Source: Hydrogenovibrio sp. 3SP14C1 (GTDB lineage Bacteria > Pseudomonadota > Gammaproteobacteria > Thiomicrospirales > Thiomicrospiraceae). Taken from it: DNA of 64,000 bases. The position numbers were made by a program, and so were the translations under genes. Location: contig NZ_JARTLM010000005.1 of NCBI RefSeq assembly GCF_029625905.1, positions 62,001-126,000 on the forward strand, in the 5' to 3' direction. Of the stretch, positions 17,680 through 28,328 are shown one piece after another. The notes beneath the pieces are model-generated. The model was not told the DNA's origin, searched no databases, and saw nothing but the letters and a program-made list of their open reading frames with translations. The first letter of the stretch is position 1. Each line of letters opens with the position of its first letter.

Positions 17680-18461
17680 ATCCGTTGTTTCATTTATTAG
17701 CCAGTTTAGGGGAATCGGCATTGAAGCTGTTTACCAGCTTCGGTCGAGGCACTATTTTTATGCTGTCGTTATTACCCGCCATTCCTTATTCCTTTTTAAG
17801 GTTGGATTTACTGGTTAAGCAAATATATTTTTCCGGTGTGCTGTCATTGCCGATCATCCTGACGGCTGGGTTGTTCGTTGGGATGGTTTTAAGCTTGCAA
17901 GGTTATAACGTCTTAGTTGATTATAATTCTGAAGAAGCCGTTGGAACCATGACCGCGCTTTCGTTGTTAAGAGAGTTGGGACCAGTTGTGGCAGCTTTAT
18001 TATTTGCGGGTCGGGCAGGGTCTGCATTAACGGCAGAAATCGGACTAATGCGTTCAACTGAACAGCTATCAGCATTAGAAATGATGGCGGTCGACCCATT
18101 AAAGTTTGTCTTTTCACCGCGTTTTACAGCGGCGTTAATTGTATTACCGATGCTTTCTTTAATGTTTATTGCAACGGGCATTATAGGCGGATATCTTGTG
18201 GGCGTTGGCTGGCTTGGCGTTGATGAAGGTGCTTTCTGGTCGCAGATGAATGAACATGTTGATTGGAATGATGATGTGATTAACGGCATTATTAAATCCA
18301 TTGCATTCGCCATTTTAATTGCAGTTATTTCCTTGTTCCAAGGATATGACGCTATTCCGACGTCTGAAGGGGTAAGCCGTGCCACGACTCGAACGGTTGT
18401 TCATTCCTCCTTAGGCGTTTTAGGGCTGGATTTTATTTTAACGGCGATGATGTTTCATTAA
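17676..18461 (+). CDS. mlaE: Phospholipid ABC transporter permease MlaE
   Basis: This 261-residue integral membrane protein has the MlaE/YrbE motifs [25 protein letters not shown] and [17 protein letters not shown]. It has five to six predicted membrane helices and forms the channel of the MlaFEDB complex. It is translationally coupled to mlaF by a four-base overlap. Confidence 0.96.
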   Translation: MNPLFHLLASLGESALKLFTSFGRGTIFMLSLLPAIPYSFLRLDLLVKQIYFSGVLSLPIILTAGLFVGMVLSLQGYNVLVDYNSEEAVGTMTALSLLRELGPVVAALLFAGRAGSALTAEIGLMRSTEQLSALEMMAVDPLKFVFSPRFTAALIVLPMLSLMFIATGIIGGYLVGVGWLGVDEGAFWSQMNEHVDWNDDVINGIIKSIAFAILIAVISLFQGYDAIPTSEGVSRATTRTVVHSSLGVLGLDFILTAMMFH

Positions 18462-18506
18462 GTAAATTAATTTAATTAAAGAGCAACAAATTTTAGGATA
18501 ATCAGA

Positions 18507-18983
18507 ATGACTCGACGAAAAATAATTGAAATTTGGGTAGGTGCTTTTGTGTTGCTGGCAATGGTTTCTTTAGTCATGATTGCTTTGAAAGTCAGTAATT
18601 TTCAAGGTATTCAGGACAAACCGACTTATCAGATTAATGCCCTTTTTAGTAACATTGGTGGTTTAAAAGTGCGCTCGCCCGTTAAAATTAGTGGTGTCGT
18701 GATCGGCCGAGTCAGTGATATTTCAGTTGATAAACTCACTTATCAAGCACGCGTTACAATGCAAATTGATACGGATTACAATGAACTTCCTTTAGATACC
18801 TCAGCATCTATTCTAACGTCGGGTCTGTTAGGCGATCAGTATATCGGACTGGAACCTGGAGCGGATGATGTGTATTTAAGGGAGGGGGATCAATTAGATT
18901 TGGTGCAGCCTGCCTTAGTACTTGAAGAGTTGATTGGTCAGTTCTTAACCAAGTTTGCAGACAGTGGGGGCAGCTCAAAATGA
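18507..18983 (+). CDS. mlaD: Outer-membrane lipid asymmetry protein MlaD (MCE domain)
   Basis: The 158-residue protein has one N-terminal membrane helix (about 8-27, IWVGAFVLLAMVSLVMIAL) and an MCE domain with FSNIGGLKVRSPVKISGVVIG and SILTSGLLGDQYIGL. MlaD forms a hexameric ring that passes lipids through the periplasm. The last base pairs overlap mlaC as ATGA. Confidence 0.95.
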   Translation: MTRRKIIEIWVGAFVLLAMVSLVMIALKVSNFQGIQDKPTYQINALFSNIGGLKVRSPVKISGVVIGRVSDISVDKLTYQARVTMQIDTDYNELPLDTSASILTSGLLGDQYIGLEPGADDVYLREGDQLDLVQPALVLEELIGQFLTKFADSGGSSK

Positions 18984-19621
18984 ATTATTTTAAATCTTTT
19001 TTGTTAACGTTATCGCTTCTAGGCGCTAGTGGGGTAGCTTGCGCTCAAGTCATTCCACAGGACAATCCAGAAACACTTGTGAAAGAGCTTTCAGAAACGG
19101 TTGTGACCGAAGTCGATGCCCGACGTGAAGAATTAGAGGCCGATCCTCAAAAGATTAAAACGTTTGCGGATGAGTTCGTTTTACCTTATGTCGATACACC
19201 GAAAATGGCACGATATGTGATGGGGCGTTATTGGAGAATGGCAACGGCAAAGCAGCAAGCGGCCTTTGTCGATGCTTTTACGAATACTCTATTGCGATCT
19301 TATTCCAGAAGTATCTTAAAGTTAAAAGTGACCAGCATTGTCGTAGAGAAAATGATTGAAACCCGAGAAGGGCGTGCCTCGATAAAAACGGAAGTGACAC
19401 AGGCTGATGGCAATAAGTCCACTGTGGTTTATCGTGCCTATTTGAATAAGAAAAGCCAAAAGTGGTTTTTATATGATGTCTCAATTGAAGGGATAAGCAT
19501 GCTGCTTAACTACCGAAAATCGTTTGCATCTGAATTCCAGAAACTTGGTATTGATGAGGTGATTGAAAGCTTGGTCGTTAAAAATAATGAAACCAAATTG
19601 GCCGAGCCAGAAGAGAGCTAA
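18980..19621 (+). CDS. mlaC: Periplasmic phospholipid-binding protein MlaC
   Basis: This 213-residue protein has a signal peptide (about 1-22, ending GVACA) and the toluene-tolerance Ttg2/MlaC fold, with FVLPYVDTPKMARYVMGRYWRMAT and LRSYSRSILKLK. It shuttles phospholipid between MlaA and MlaFEDB. It is coupled to mlaD and followed three bases later by mlaB. Confidence 0.94.
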   Translation: MNYFKSFLLTLSLLGASGVACAQVIPQDNPETLVKELSETVVTEVDARREELEADPQKIKTFADEFVLPYVDTPKMARYVMGRYWRMATAKQQAAFVDAFTNTLLRSYSRSILKLKVTSIVVEKMIETREGRASIKTEVTQADGNKSTVVYRAYLNKKSQKWFLYDVSIEGISMLLNYRKSFASEFQKLGIDEVIESLVVKNNETKLAEPEES

Positions 19622-19624
19622 GCA

Positions 19625-19924
19625 ATGATGGTGGTTAATGTGTCACACGAAACGGCAGCGATTGCTGAGGATGGTCTGATAAAGCTTTCAGGGCATATTG
19701 ATATGAATGCAGTTGCAAGCTTTTATGCACAAGGTATCAAAAGCTTAGAACCTATCGATACTGTCGATTGTTCAATGATAAAAGAAGCCGATTCGTCTTG
19801 TCTGGCATTGTTGTTATATTTTCAGTCCTTAATTGATCACCCTTTAAAGGTATTGTCTTTACCCGAGGATTTGAAGGTTCTTGTCAATCTGTATAATTTA
19901 AGCGATGTTTTTCAGTTTGCTTAG
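19625..19924 (+). CDS. mlaB: STAS-domain protein MlaB
   Basis: This 99-residue STAS protein contains IKEADSSCLALLLYFQSL, the helix that carries the STAS signature (usually DSAGLALL), here DSSCLALL. In this position it is the cytoplasmic MlaB subunit that stabilises MlaF. The sequence is short and divergent but the operon position is diagnostic. Confidence 0.88.
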   Translation: MMVVNVSHETAAIAEDGLIKLSGHIDMNAVASFYAQGIKSLEPIDTVDCSMIKEADSSCLALLLYFQSLIDHPLKVLSLPEDLKVLVNLYNLSDVFQFA

Positions 19925-20007
19925 TTGTCGTGTCTAATTGTTAGATCAACGTTTGTTTTGATTCAATTCTTTTTTAAATTCTAAATTGGTTTTAGAGGTT
20001 TTAATTT

Positions 20008-20934
20008 ATGTCAGCACCCGCTGTTTCATTTCAAGCTGTTAAAAAACAGTATGGTTCTTTAGAGGCCTTGAAAGGGGTTTCTTTTGATGTCAGGCCTGGT
20101 AGTTTTTTTGGCCTGCTGGGCCCGAATGGTGCAGGAAAATCCACTTTGATAAATAGCATGGCGGGATTGGTTAAACCGACTTCTGGCAAGATATTGGTCA
20201 ATGGTCATGATGTGAATACGGATTATCGCCAAGCACGTCGTTATCTGGGGGTGGTCCCCCAAGAGTTGATTTCGGATCCTTTCTTTACGTTACGTGAATT
20301 ACTTGATATTCAAAGTGGTTATTTTGGGTTAAGAAGCCGTGAACAAAGAATGTGGATCAGTGAGTTGTTAGAGCGTTTGGCGCTAACGGATAAAGCGAAT
20401 GCTGTGACGAATGAATTATCTGGTGGGATGAAAAGAAGAGTCCTGATTGCAATGGCCTTGGTTCATCGCCCGCAAGTACTGGTGCTGGATGAACCGACTG
20501 CGGGTGTTGACGTCGATTTAAGACGGACGCTTTGGGAGTTTACGAAAGAGCTGCATAAAAAAGGCCATACGATTATTCTGACCACGCATTATCTTGAAGA
20601 AGCGGAAGCGTTGTGTGAAGAAGTCGCCATTGTGAAAGGCGGCGAGTTAAAGGCATTGGAAGCTACGTCTGACTTGTTATCTCGCCATAATTATCGTTAT
20701 TTGAGAGTTGTGCTTGAGTCTTTAGCTGGCTTTGAAAAAGAAAAATTGTCCCCTGAATTAAAAGAGCGTTTTATTGAACAGGATGCCAATGGACTGATGT
20801 TTAAGTTAGAAAAAAATGTGCCTTTAAATCAAATGTTGAGCTGGCTTTCACAAAGTCACTTGAGTGTGAAAGATTTAACCAGTCGCGATGCGACTTTAGA
20901 AGAAGTCTTTTTAGATTTAACAGGAGAGGCTTAA
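20008..20934 (+). CDS. ABC transporter ATP-binding protein, YadG-like
   Basis: The 308-residue ATPase has Walker A GPNGAGKSTLINSMAG, signature ELSGGMKRRVLIAMAL, Walker B VLVLDEPTAGVDVDLRR and the H-loop in LTTHYLEEAE. The C-terminal tail (SRDATLEEVFLDLTG) is typical of ABC-2 export ATPases. It pairs with the permease encoded one base downstream. This export pair sits inside the mla-ibaG-murA arrangement, where enterics have no such genes. The substrate is unknown. Confidence 0.9.
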   Translation: MSAPAVSFQAVKKQYGSLEALKGVSFDVRPGSFFGLLGPNGAGKSTLINSMAGLVKPTSGKILVNGHDVNTDYRQARRYLGVVPQELISDPFFTLRELLDIQSGYFGLRSREQRMWISELLERLALTDKANAVTNELSGGMKRRVLIAMALVHRPQVLVLDEPTAGVDVDLRRTLWEFTKELHKKGHTIILTTHYLEEAEALCEEVAIVKGGELKALEATSDLLSRHNYRYLRVVLESLAGFEKEKLSPELKERFIEQDANGLMFKLEKNVPLNQMLSWLSQSHLSVKDLTSRDATLEEVFLDLTGEA

Positions 20935-20935
20935 G

Positions 20936-21703
20936 ATGGAAACAAATTGGATTGGATGTTGGGCGCTTTTTGTTAAAGAAGTGCGTCGATTTTATTCGGT
21001 TGCCGTGCAAACAGTTTTTGCACCGGTTGTCTCGTCTCTCTTATATTTATTGATTTTTGGTCAAGTTATCGACACCAAGATTGAAGTGTTTAGTGGCTTA
21101 TCTTATAGCCAATTTTTGATTCCGGGGTTGGTGATGATGACCATTTTACAAAATGCGTTTTCAAATACCTCGTCGAGCTTAATTCAATCGAAAATGCATG
21201 GTAATTTAACGTTTGTCATGCTGAGTCCCATTTCACCATTGGAATTCTATCTTGCTTTTGTCGGGGCTTCTATCATAAGAGGGCTTGCAGTCGGTTTAGG
21301 CGTATTGGTTGTTGGAATTGTCGGGTTCGATATTGCTTGGGAGTCGCCATTGTGGATTTTATTGTTTGCTGTGTTGAGTGCTGCGATTATGGGGGGCGTT
21401 GGTATGACCGCGGGCATCCTGTCGGACAAGTATGATCACTTGGCGGCATTTCAAAACTTTATCATTATTCCCTTGACCTTTTTAAGTGGTGTTTTCTATT
21501 CGATTCACGCTTTACCCGCCTTTTGGCAAGTGTTTTCACACTTTAATCCCTTTTTCTATATGGTAGATGGGTTTCGTTATGGATTTTTTGCGCAGTCTGA
21601 TGTCTCTATTTATTTAAGTTTAGGTGTGACAACTTTGTTCTTTTTAGGCATCACTGCGATAAATCTGATTTTATTGTATAAAGGCGTTAAAATACGCAAC
21701 TAA
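20936..21703 (+). CDS. ABC-2 type transporter permease, YadH-like
   Basis: This 255-residue membrane protein has six predicted helices and the ABC-2 signature region (IIPLTFLSGVFYSIHALPAFW, then HFNPFFYMVDGFRYGFF). Its ATG follows GGAGAGG and one base after the ATPase gene. With that ATPase it should form an inner-membrane exporter; the substrate is not evident. Confidence 0.9.
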   Translation: METNWIGCWALFVKEVRRFYSVAVQTVFAPVVSSLLYLLIFGQVIDTKIEVFSGLSYSQFLIPGLVMMTILQNAFSNTSSSLIQSKMHGNLTFVMLSPISPLEFYLAFVGASIIRGLAVGLGVLVVGIVGFDIAWESPLWILLFAVLSAAIMGGVGMTAGILSDKYDHLAAFQNFIIIPLTFLSGVFYSIHALPAFWQVFSHFNPFFYMVDGFRYGFFAQSDVSIYLSLGVTTLFFLGITAINLILLYKGVKIRN

Positions 21704-21747
21704 ATTTTAAAATGACTTCAATAAGTTAAAAAGTAGAAGAATTAAGT

Positions 21748-21969
21748 ATGTCCCCAGAAAAAATTCGTGAAATGATTCAATCTGTCATTAAAGATGCTCA
21801 AGTTCAAATGAGCGGAGAAGACTGTAATTTTGCCATTGAGGTGACCAGTGCCTCTTTTGAAGGCAAGTCACCGTTGCAGCGTCACAGAATGGTCAATGAT
21901 ATTTTTAAGGATGAATTTGCCAGTGGCGCTTTGCATGCCTTGTCGATAAAAACCAAATTGCCAGAGTGA
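21748..21969 (+). CDS. ibaG: BolA-family protein IbaG/YrbA
   Basis: The 73-residue protein has the BolA fold with FEGKSPLQRHRMVNDIFKDE and the C-terminal HALSIKTKLPE, in which the conserved histidine (ALHALS) can help ligate a [2Fe-2S] cluster with a monothiol glutaredoxin. It directly precedes murA with a three-base gap, as ibaG does in other gammaproteobacteria. Confidence 0.93.
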   Translation: MSPEKIREMIQSVIKDAQVQMSGEDCNFAIEVTSASFEGKSPLQRHRMVNDIFKDEFASGALHALSIKTKLPE

Positions 21970-23229
<1,260 letters not shown>

Positions 23230-23308
23230 CAGCGAGATGAGCCTTTCAAAGCGTTCATTAGATGTTTAACCGAATACCCAATTTAAAAGTTTATAAGAAG
23301 ATAGAATT

Positions 23309-23935
23309 ATGGCTGACCAATTAACGATTGCCTTATCTAAAGGTCGAATTTATAAAGATACGCTTCCATTACTAGAAGCCGCAAATATTATTCCACAGGA
23401 AGATCCAAGTAAGTCGCGTAAGTTGATTATTCCAACGAACCATGAACATGTTCGTTTATTAATTGTTCGTGCAACGGACGCTCCGACTTATGTCGCACAC
23501 GGTGCGGCTGATATTGGTGTAGCAGGTAAAGATGTTTTGATGGAAGCGCCATCTGATAACTTGCACGAATTGCTCGATTTGCAGATTGCGAAATGTAAGC
23601 TGATGGTAGCCGGCCCTAAAGAAGTTAAACCTCATGGGCATCGTTTAAAGATTGCGACAAAGTATATCCAGTCTGCTAAAGCGTATTACGCGAAAAAAGG
23701 TCAGCAAGTTGATTTGATTAAACTTTATGGTTCAATGGAAATAGCCCCTTTAATAGACCTAGCAGATAAAATTGTTGATTTGGTTGATACTGGCAACACC
23801 TTGAAAGCCAATGGGTTGGTTCCTGAAGAACATATTGCCGACATCAGTTCACGGCTAATTGTGAATGAGCACGCTTATAAAACCAAGTTTAAGCAAATCA
23901 ATGATATCGTTGAAAAATTTAAATCTGCTATCTAG
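23309..23935 (+). CDS. hisG: ATP phosphoribosyltransferase HisG, short form
   Basis: At 208 residues this is the short HisG, which lacks the C-terminal regulatory domain and in other bacteria needs the HisS-like partner HisZ. Motifs include [32 protein letters not shown] and the PRPP-binding [13 protein letters not shown]. It makes phosphoribosyl-ATP, the first step of histidine synthesis. It lies between murA and hisD as in pseudomonads; hisZ is not in the window. Confidence 0.95.
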   Translation: MADQLTIALSKGRIYKDTLPLLEAANIIPQEDPSKSRKLIIPTNHEHVRLLIVRATDAPTYVAHGAADIGVAGKDVLMEAPSDNLHELLDLQIAKCKLMVAGPKEVKPHGHRLKIATKYIQSAKAYYAKKGQQVDLIKLYGSMEIAPLIDLADKIVDLVDTGNTLKANGLVPEEHIADISSRLIVNEHAYKTKFKQINDIVEKFKSAI

Positions 23936-24029
23936 TGTCAGCGACAAAAGATTGTCAGCGTAAAACATAATAAAATGGATACGAATTTCAAGAAGAAACT
24001 CGGTCAAATAAGAAAAAGTGGAAAATAAA

Positions 24030-25331
24030 ATGTTAAATATTAGAAAATTATCTGCAAATGCAGAAGGGTTTAAAGCTGAATTAGAAGCCTTGCTTGCCTG
24101 GGAAACCGTTTCTAATGATTCAGTCAATGATATTGTAAAAGATGTTCTTAAGAATGTCCGTCAACGAGGGGATGAAGCGTTATTGGAATATACCGCTAAA
24201 TTTGACCGTCTGACGTTGGCAAAAGGTTCAGATCTTGAAATTCCAAAGACGGAACTTGAAGCTGCTTTAAAACGTATTCCAAAAGATCAAAGAGATGGGT
24301 TGGAGCTTTCTGCGCAACGTGTAAAGAGCTATCACCAAAATCAAGTGATGAAATCTTGGTCTTATACCGAAGAAGATGGTACTTTTTTGGGTCAACAAAT
24401 CACTTGTTTAGATAAAGTTGGGCTGTATGTTCCTGGTGGGAAAGCGGCTTATCCTTCTTCTGTCATTATGAATGCGATCCCAGCTAAAGTAGCGGGCGTG
24501 CCAGAATTGATTATGGTGGTGCCAACACCAGATGGTGAAGTTAATGATATGGTGCTTGCTGCCGCGGCTATTTGTGAAGTCGATAGAGTCTTTACATTAG
24601 GTGGCGCACAAGCTGTTGCTGCGTTAGCGTATGGAACCGAAACCGTTCCTCCGGTTGATAAGATTGTCGGGCCTGGCAATATCTTTGTGGCCACTGCGAA
24701 AAGAGAAGTCTTTGGAACGGTTGGCATCGATATGATTGCCGGTCCTTCTGAAATCCTGGTTTACTGTGATGGTAAAACGAACCCTGATTGGATTGCGATG
24801 GATTTATTCTCACAAGCTGAGCATGATGAAGATGCACAGTCTATTTTAGTGACGCAAGATGCTGAGTTTGCTGAAAAAGTTTATGAAAGCATGAACCGAC
24901 TAGTTAAAACGTTGCCAAGAGAAGAAATTATTACCAAAGCGATTACAGATCGTGGTGCGATTATTGTGGTAGATAATGAAGCGCAAGCGGTTGAGATGAT
25001 CAACTATATTGCGCCTGAACATCTAGAGTTATCAATTGATGACCCGAAAGCCATGTTGCCAAAAATCAAGCATGCCGGCGCTATCTTTATGGGGCGCTAC
25101 ACAGCAGAAGCTTTAGGTGATTATTGTGCCGGACCAAATCACGTATTACCAACGTCAAGAACAGCGCGTTTTTCTTCTCCGTTAGGTGTGTATGACTTCC
25201 AAAAACGTTCAAGTTTAATCATGTGTTCTGCAGAAGGCGCGCATGAACTTGGGCAAGTTGCAGGTGTTCTGGCTGATGGCGAAGGCTTGCAAGCCCATGC
25301 TGCCTCTGCACGTTATAGAGTAAAAGACTAA
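24030..25331 (+). CDS. hisD: Histidinol dehydrogenase HisD
   Basis: The 433-residue enzyme has the family motifs [62 protein letters not shown] and the C-terminal [13 protein letters not shown]. It oxidises histidinol to histidine with two NAD+. I started it at ATG 24030 (MLNIRKLS); a GTG at 24018 is in frame but adds only four residues. Confidence 0.96.
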   Translation: MLNIRKLSANAEGFKAELEALLAWETVSNDSVNDIVKDVLKNVRQRGDEALLEYTAKFDRLTLAKGSDLEIPKTELEAALKRIPKDQRDGLELSAQRVKSYHQNQVMKSWSYTEEDGTFLGQQITCLDKVGLYVPGGKAAYPSSVIMNAIPAKVAGVPELIMVVPTPDGEVNDMVLAAAAICEVDRVFTLGGAQAVAALAYGTETVPPVDKIVGPGNIFVATAKREVFGTVGIDMIAGPSEILVYCDGKTNPDWIAMDLFSQAEHDEDAQSILVTQDAEFAEKVYESMNRLVKTLPREEIITKAITDRGAIIVVDNEAQAVEMINYIAPEHLELSIDDPKAMLPKIKHAGAIFMGRYTAEALGDYCAGPNHVLPTSRTARFSSPLGVYDFQKRSSLIMCSAEGAHELGQVAGVLADGEGLQAHAASARYRVKD

Positions 25332-25363
25332 GTTTTTTATCTTTATTCGTGTTGTTAGAAAAC

Positions 25364-25393
25364 AAAAAAATGACCAGGCCTGGTCATTTTTTT
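25364..25393. terminator. Perfect CCAGGCCTGG palindrome terminator after hisD
   Basis: Thirty bases are perfectly self-complementary: seven A, TGACCAGGCCTGGTCA, seven T. It ends the murA-hisG-hisD transcript and works in either direction. Confidence 0.9.
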
Positions 25394-25458
25394 TGCCCGT
25401 TTAAAGTAATCGGTTTTTTTAGCGTGTTTTTTAATAGTAATAATCGTTAGGTGAATGT

Positions 25459-26199
25459 ATGAAGACGACAGAATTGGTGCAATACTTAGATGATTTTCTA
25501 GAAGCGTCAACCTTCAAGGATTATGCGCCCAATGGGTTGCAGGTGGAAGGCGTGTCAGAAATTTCTAAAATTGTGACTGGCGTTACCGCTTGTCAGGCTT
25601 TGATCGACGCTGCGATTAAAGAAAAAGCAGATGCGATTATTGTTCATCATGGTTATTTTTGGAAAAACGAACCTGTCACGATTACTGGGATGAAGCAGAA
25701 ACGTATTCAATCCTTGTTGGTAAATGAGATCAATTTGCTAGGGTATCATTTGCCGCTTGATGCGCATCCAACCTTAGGTAATAACGCCATGCTAGGTGAG
25801 TTATGGTCATTAGAAGATATTACCCCTGAGCCGGGGTTGGTTCGGTTGGGGCGTCTATCAACGTCCGTGCCGATCGAAACATTTATTGAAACGGTTGGGA
25901 GTACTCTAGATCGTAAGCCTTTACATTTACCCGGTGGTCAATCTGAAGTTGAGACGGTCGCTTGGTGTAGTGGTGGAGCACAAGGTTATATTGAAAAAGC
26001 GATTGAATGGGGGGCTGGTGTTTATATCAGTGGTGAAGTGTCAGAGCAAACAACGCATCAAGCCTTAGAAAATAAAATTCATTACTTAGCAGCCGGTCAT
26101 CACGCAACAGAAAGACTCGGCGTTAAAGCTTTGGGTGAACATATTTCTCAAGTGTTTGATTTAGAAGTTGTTTTTGTTGATATTGATAACCCTGTTTAA
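25459..26199 (+). CDS. Nif3-like dinuclear metal centre protein (YbgI family)
   Basis: This 246-residue protein has the metal-site motifs of the family: IIVHHGYFWKNE, YHLPLDAHPTLGNNAMLGELW and, near the C-terminus, YLAAGHHATERLGVKAL. It is a toroidal hexamer with a dimetal centre; proposed roles (cyclohydrolase-like or repair) are unsettled. It precedes petABC by about 290 bases, a common neighbour in gammaproteobacteria. Confidence 0.92.
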   Translation: MKTTELVQYLDDFLEASTFKDYAPNGLQVEGVSEISKIVTGVTACQALIDAAIKEKADAIIVHHGYFWKNEPVTITGMKQKRIQSLLVNEINLLGYHLPLDAHPTLGNNAMLGELWSLEDITPEPGLVRLGRLSTSVPIETFIETVGSTLDRKPLHLPGGQSEVETVAWCSGGAQGYIEKAIEWGAGVYISGEVSEQTTHQALENKIHYLAAGHHATERLGVKALGEHISQVFDLEVVFVDIDNPV

Positions 26200-26487
26200 G
26201 AATGTTATTAAGTATTAGTCGGTAATAATTTTTTTTATAATTGTGATTAGTTTTATTTATAAAATAATTTTTGATGGTCATAAAGAGATATTGATGTAAC
26301 GATTAATTTTGCTTTGGTAAAATACCCCGGCTAAGTTGGTTATTTTTAAGGTTTGTTGAGGGTGCTTTGCTACTTTTTGACAAAATTTAAAAATACAAAA
26401 CATGCCACCAGCACTGAGTTTACTCAGGTTAGCTTGAAATTTTTAATAGAAAATTTACCTATAAAATGGACAAAAGAGGACGTCTCT
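26200..26487 (+). other. Leader region upstream of petA
   Basis: This AT-rich gap holds no gene that I can support. An in-frame extension of petA to 26353 exists but lacks a ribosome site and would displace the Tat signal. A promoter for petABC should lie here; I cannot fix it. Confidence 0.4.
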
Positions 26488-27096
26488 ATGTCATCAGAGA
26501 ACACTGAAAAAACGAATTTAACACGCCGAAAAGTGTTGACCGCTGCCACTGGGGTTGTGGGTGCAACGGGTGCGACTTTTCTTGCCGTACCCTTTGTGAG
26601 CTCATGGCAGCCGAGTGAAAAAGCAAAAGCAGCAGGTGCCCCAGTTGATGCTGATATCAGTCAATTGTTGCCTGGCCAAATGTTAACGGTTTCATGGCGA
26701 GGAAAACCAGTATGGGTAGTACGTCGTACCCCTGAAATGCTGGATATTCTGCCGACATTAGATGACTCTTTAAGAGATCCACATTCAAAAGCTTCTGAGC
26801 AGCCTGAATATTGTGAAAATGAAGTCCGCGCCATCAAAGAAGAATTCTTAGTGGTGGTTGGTGTGTGTACGCACTTAGGGTGTGCGCCTTTATATCGCCC
26901 AGCAGTTAGCTCTCCTGATATGGCTGAAGGTTGGAAAGGCGGCTTCTTTTGTCCTTGCCACGGTTCGAGCTTTGACTTAGCAGGGCGTGTCTTCCAAGGC
27001 GTGCCGGCGCCAACTAATTTGGCTATTCCTCCTTATCATTATTTATCTTCTACGGTTATTCGTGTTGGTGAAAACCCAGAAGAAGGAGTCGCATAA
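26488..27096 (+). CDS. petA: Ubiquinol-cytochrome c reductase Rieske iron-sulfur subunit
   Basis: The 202-residue protein has a twin-arginine-like signal anchor (TRRKVLTAATGVVGATGATFLAVPFV) and the Rieske cluster motifs CTHLGCAPL and CPCHGSSFDLAGRVFQG, which supply two Cys and two His ligands to the [2Fe-2S] cluster. ATG 26488 follows AGAGGA by eight bases. Its stop overlaps the petB start by one base. It transfers electrons from ubiquinol to cytochrome c1. Confidence 0.96.
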   Translation: MSSENTEKTNLTRRKVLTAATGVVGATGATFLAVPFVSSWQPSEKAKAAGAPVDADISQLLPGQMLTVSWRGKPVWVVRRTPEMLDILPTLDDSLRDPHSKASEQPEYCENEVRAIKEEFLVVVGVCTHLGCAPLYRPAVSSPDMAEGWKGGFFCPCHGSSFDLAGRVFQGVPAPTNLAIPPYHYLSSTVIRVGENPEEGVA

Positions 27097-28328
27097 TGCA
27101 ACCATCACACCCGACACCTAAAAATTCTTTATTGGCATGGCTGGATGCTCGTTATCCATTAGTCAGCACTTGGAACGTCCATGTTGCTCAATACTATGCG
27201 CCTAAAAACTTTAACTTCTGGTATTTCTTTGGTTCTTTAGCCCTGTTGGTATTGGTTAACCAGTTTGTAACAGGTATCTGGCTGACAATGAGCTTTAAAC
27301 CAAGTGCAGCAGAAGCCTTTAACTCTGTTGAATACATCATGCGAGATGTTGAATGGGGTTGGTTGATACGCTATATGCACTCCACCGGCGCCTCTGCTTT
27401 CTTTATTGTGATTTATTTCCATATGATGCGGGGACTGCTTTACGGCTCCTATAAAAATCCGCGGGAACTGGTGTGGTTGATTGGTATGCTGCTCTTTGTG
27501 GTTCTAATGGCAGAAGCCTTTATGGGATATCTACTGCCTTGGGGGCAAATGTCATACTGGGGTGCTCAGGTCATCATTTCATTGTTTGGGGCCATTCCTG
27601 TGATCGGACCGGACTTAGCGATTTGGGTCAGAGGGGATTTTGTTATCTCTGACGCTACGCTAAACCGTTTCTTTGCGTTACATGTCATTGCATTGCCGTT
27701 GGTGCTGTTGATTTTAGTCTTTATGCATATCGTGGCGCTTCACCAAGTGGGATCAAACAATCCGGATGGGGTTGAGATTAAAAAATATAAAAATGAACAA
27801 GGGCTGCCGATTGATGGGATTACTTTCCATCCGTATTACACGGTGAAAGACTTGTTTGGAGCTTCAGTGTTCATGTTCTTATTTGCCTTTGTGGTGTTCT
27901 ATATGCCAGAAGGCGGGGGCTACTTTATTGAAGCCCCTAACTTTGAGCCTGCAAACCCGCTTAAGACGCCTGATCATATCGCTCCGGTTTGGTACTTCAC
28001 GCCTTTCTATGCGGTACTGCGGGCAATACCTGATAAGTTGCTAGGGGTTATCGCAATGGGAGCCTCCATTGGTGTCTTGTTTGCGATGCCTTGGTTGGAT
28101 CGTTGTAAAGTGAAATCGATTCGTTATCGTGGGGCTTCTTATAAAGTTTTGTTAACGATGTTTGTAATCAGTTTCTTTGTATTGGGTTGGTTAGGAACAC
28201 AGCCAGCAACACCTGAGTTAACAAAACTCGCACGAATCTTTACTGCGACTTATTTCTTATTCTTTATTATTCTGCCGTTCACGTCTGCCACTGAACGAAC
28301 GAAGCCAGTACCAGAGAGGGTCAGTTAA
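27096..28328 (+). CDS. petB: Ubiquinol-cytochrome c reductase cytochrome b subunit
   Basis: This 410-residue membrane protein has the bc1 cytochrome b pattern: two histidine pairs for hemes bL and bH (RYMHSTGASAFFIVIYFHMMRG and LHVIALPLVLLILVFMHIV), GYLLPWGQMSYWGA and, in place of PEWY, the APVWYFTPFYAVLR Qo-site segment. That PVWY instead of PEWY variant is visible and is discussed as a finding. It oxidises ubiquinol and reduces ubiquinone in the Q cycle. Confidence 0.96.
   Translation: MQPSHPTPKNSLLAWLDARYPLVSTWNVHVAQYYAPKNFNFWYFFGSLALLVLVNQFVTGIWLTMSFKPSAAEAFNSVEYIMRDVEWGWLIRYMHSTGASAFFIVIYFHMMRGLLYGSYKNPRELVWLIGMLLFVVLMAEAFMGYLLPWGQMSYWGAQVIISLFGAIPVIGPDLAIWVRGDFVISDATLNRFFALHVIALPLVLLILVFMHIVALHQVGSNNPDGVEIKKYKNEQGLPIDGITFHPYYTVKDLFGASVFMFLFAFVVFYMPEGGGYFIEAPNFEPANPLKTPDHIAPVWYFTPFYAVLRAIPDKLLGVIAMGASIGVLFAMPWLDRCKVKSIRYRGASYKVLLTMFVISFFVLGWLGTQPATPELTKLARIFTATYFLFFIILPFTSATERTKPVPERVS

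Noticed and set aside
17921-18385. 154-codon minus-strand frame inside mlaE
   Set aside because: Antisense to conserved MlaE motifs with no independent support.
26353-26487. Longer start for the Rieske protein
   Set aside because: No ribosome site and it would bury the twin-arginine signal inside the protein; ATG 26488 has AGAGGA at good spacing.
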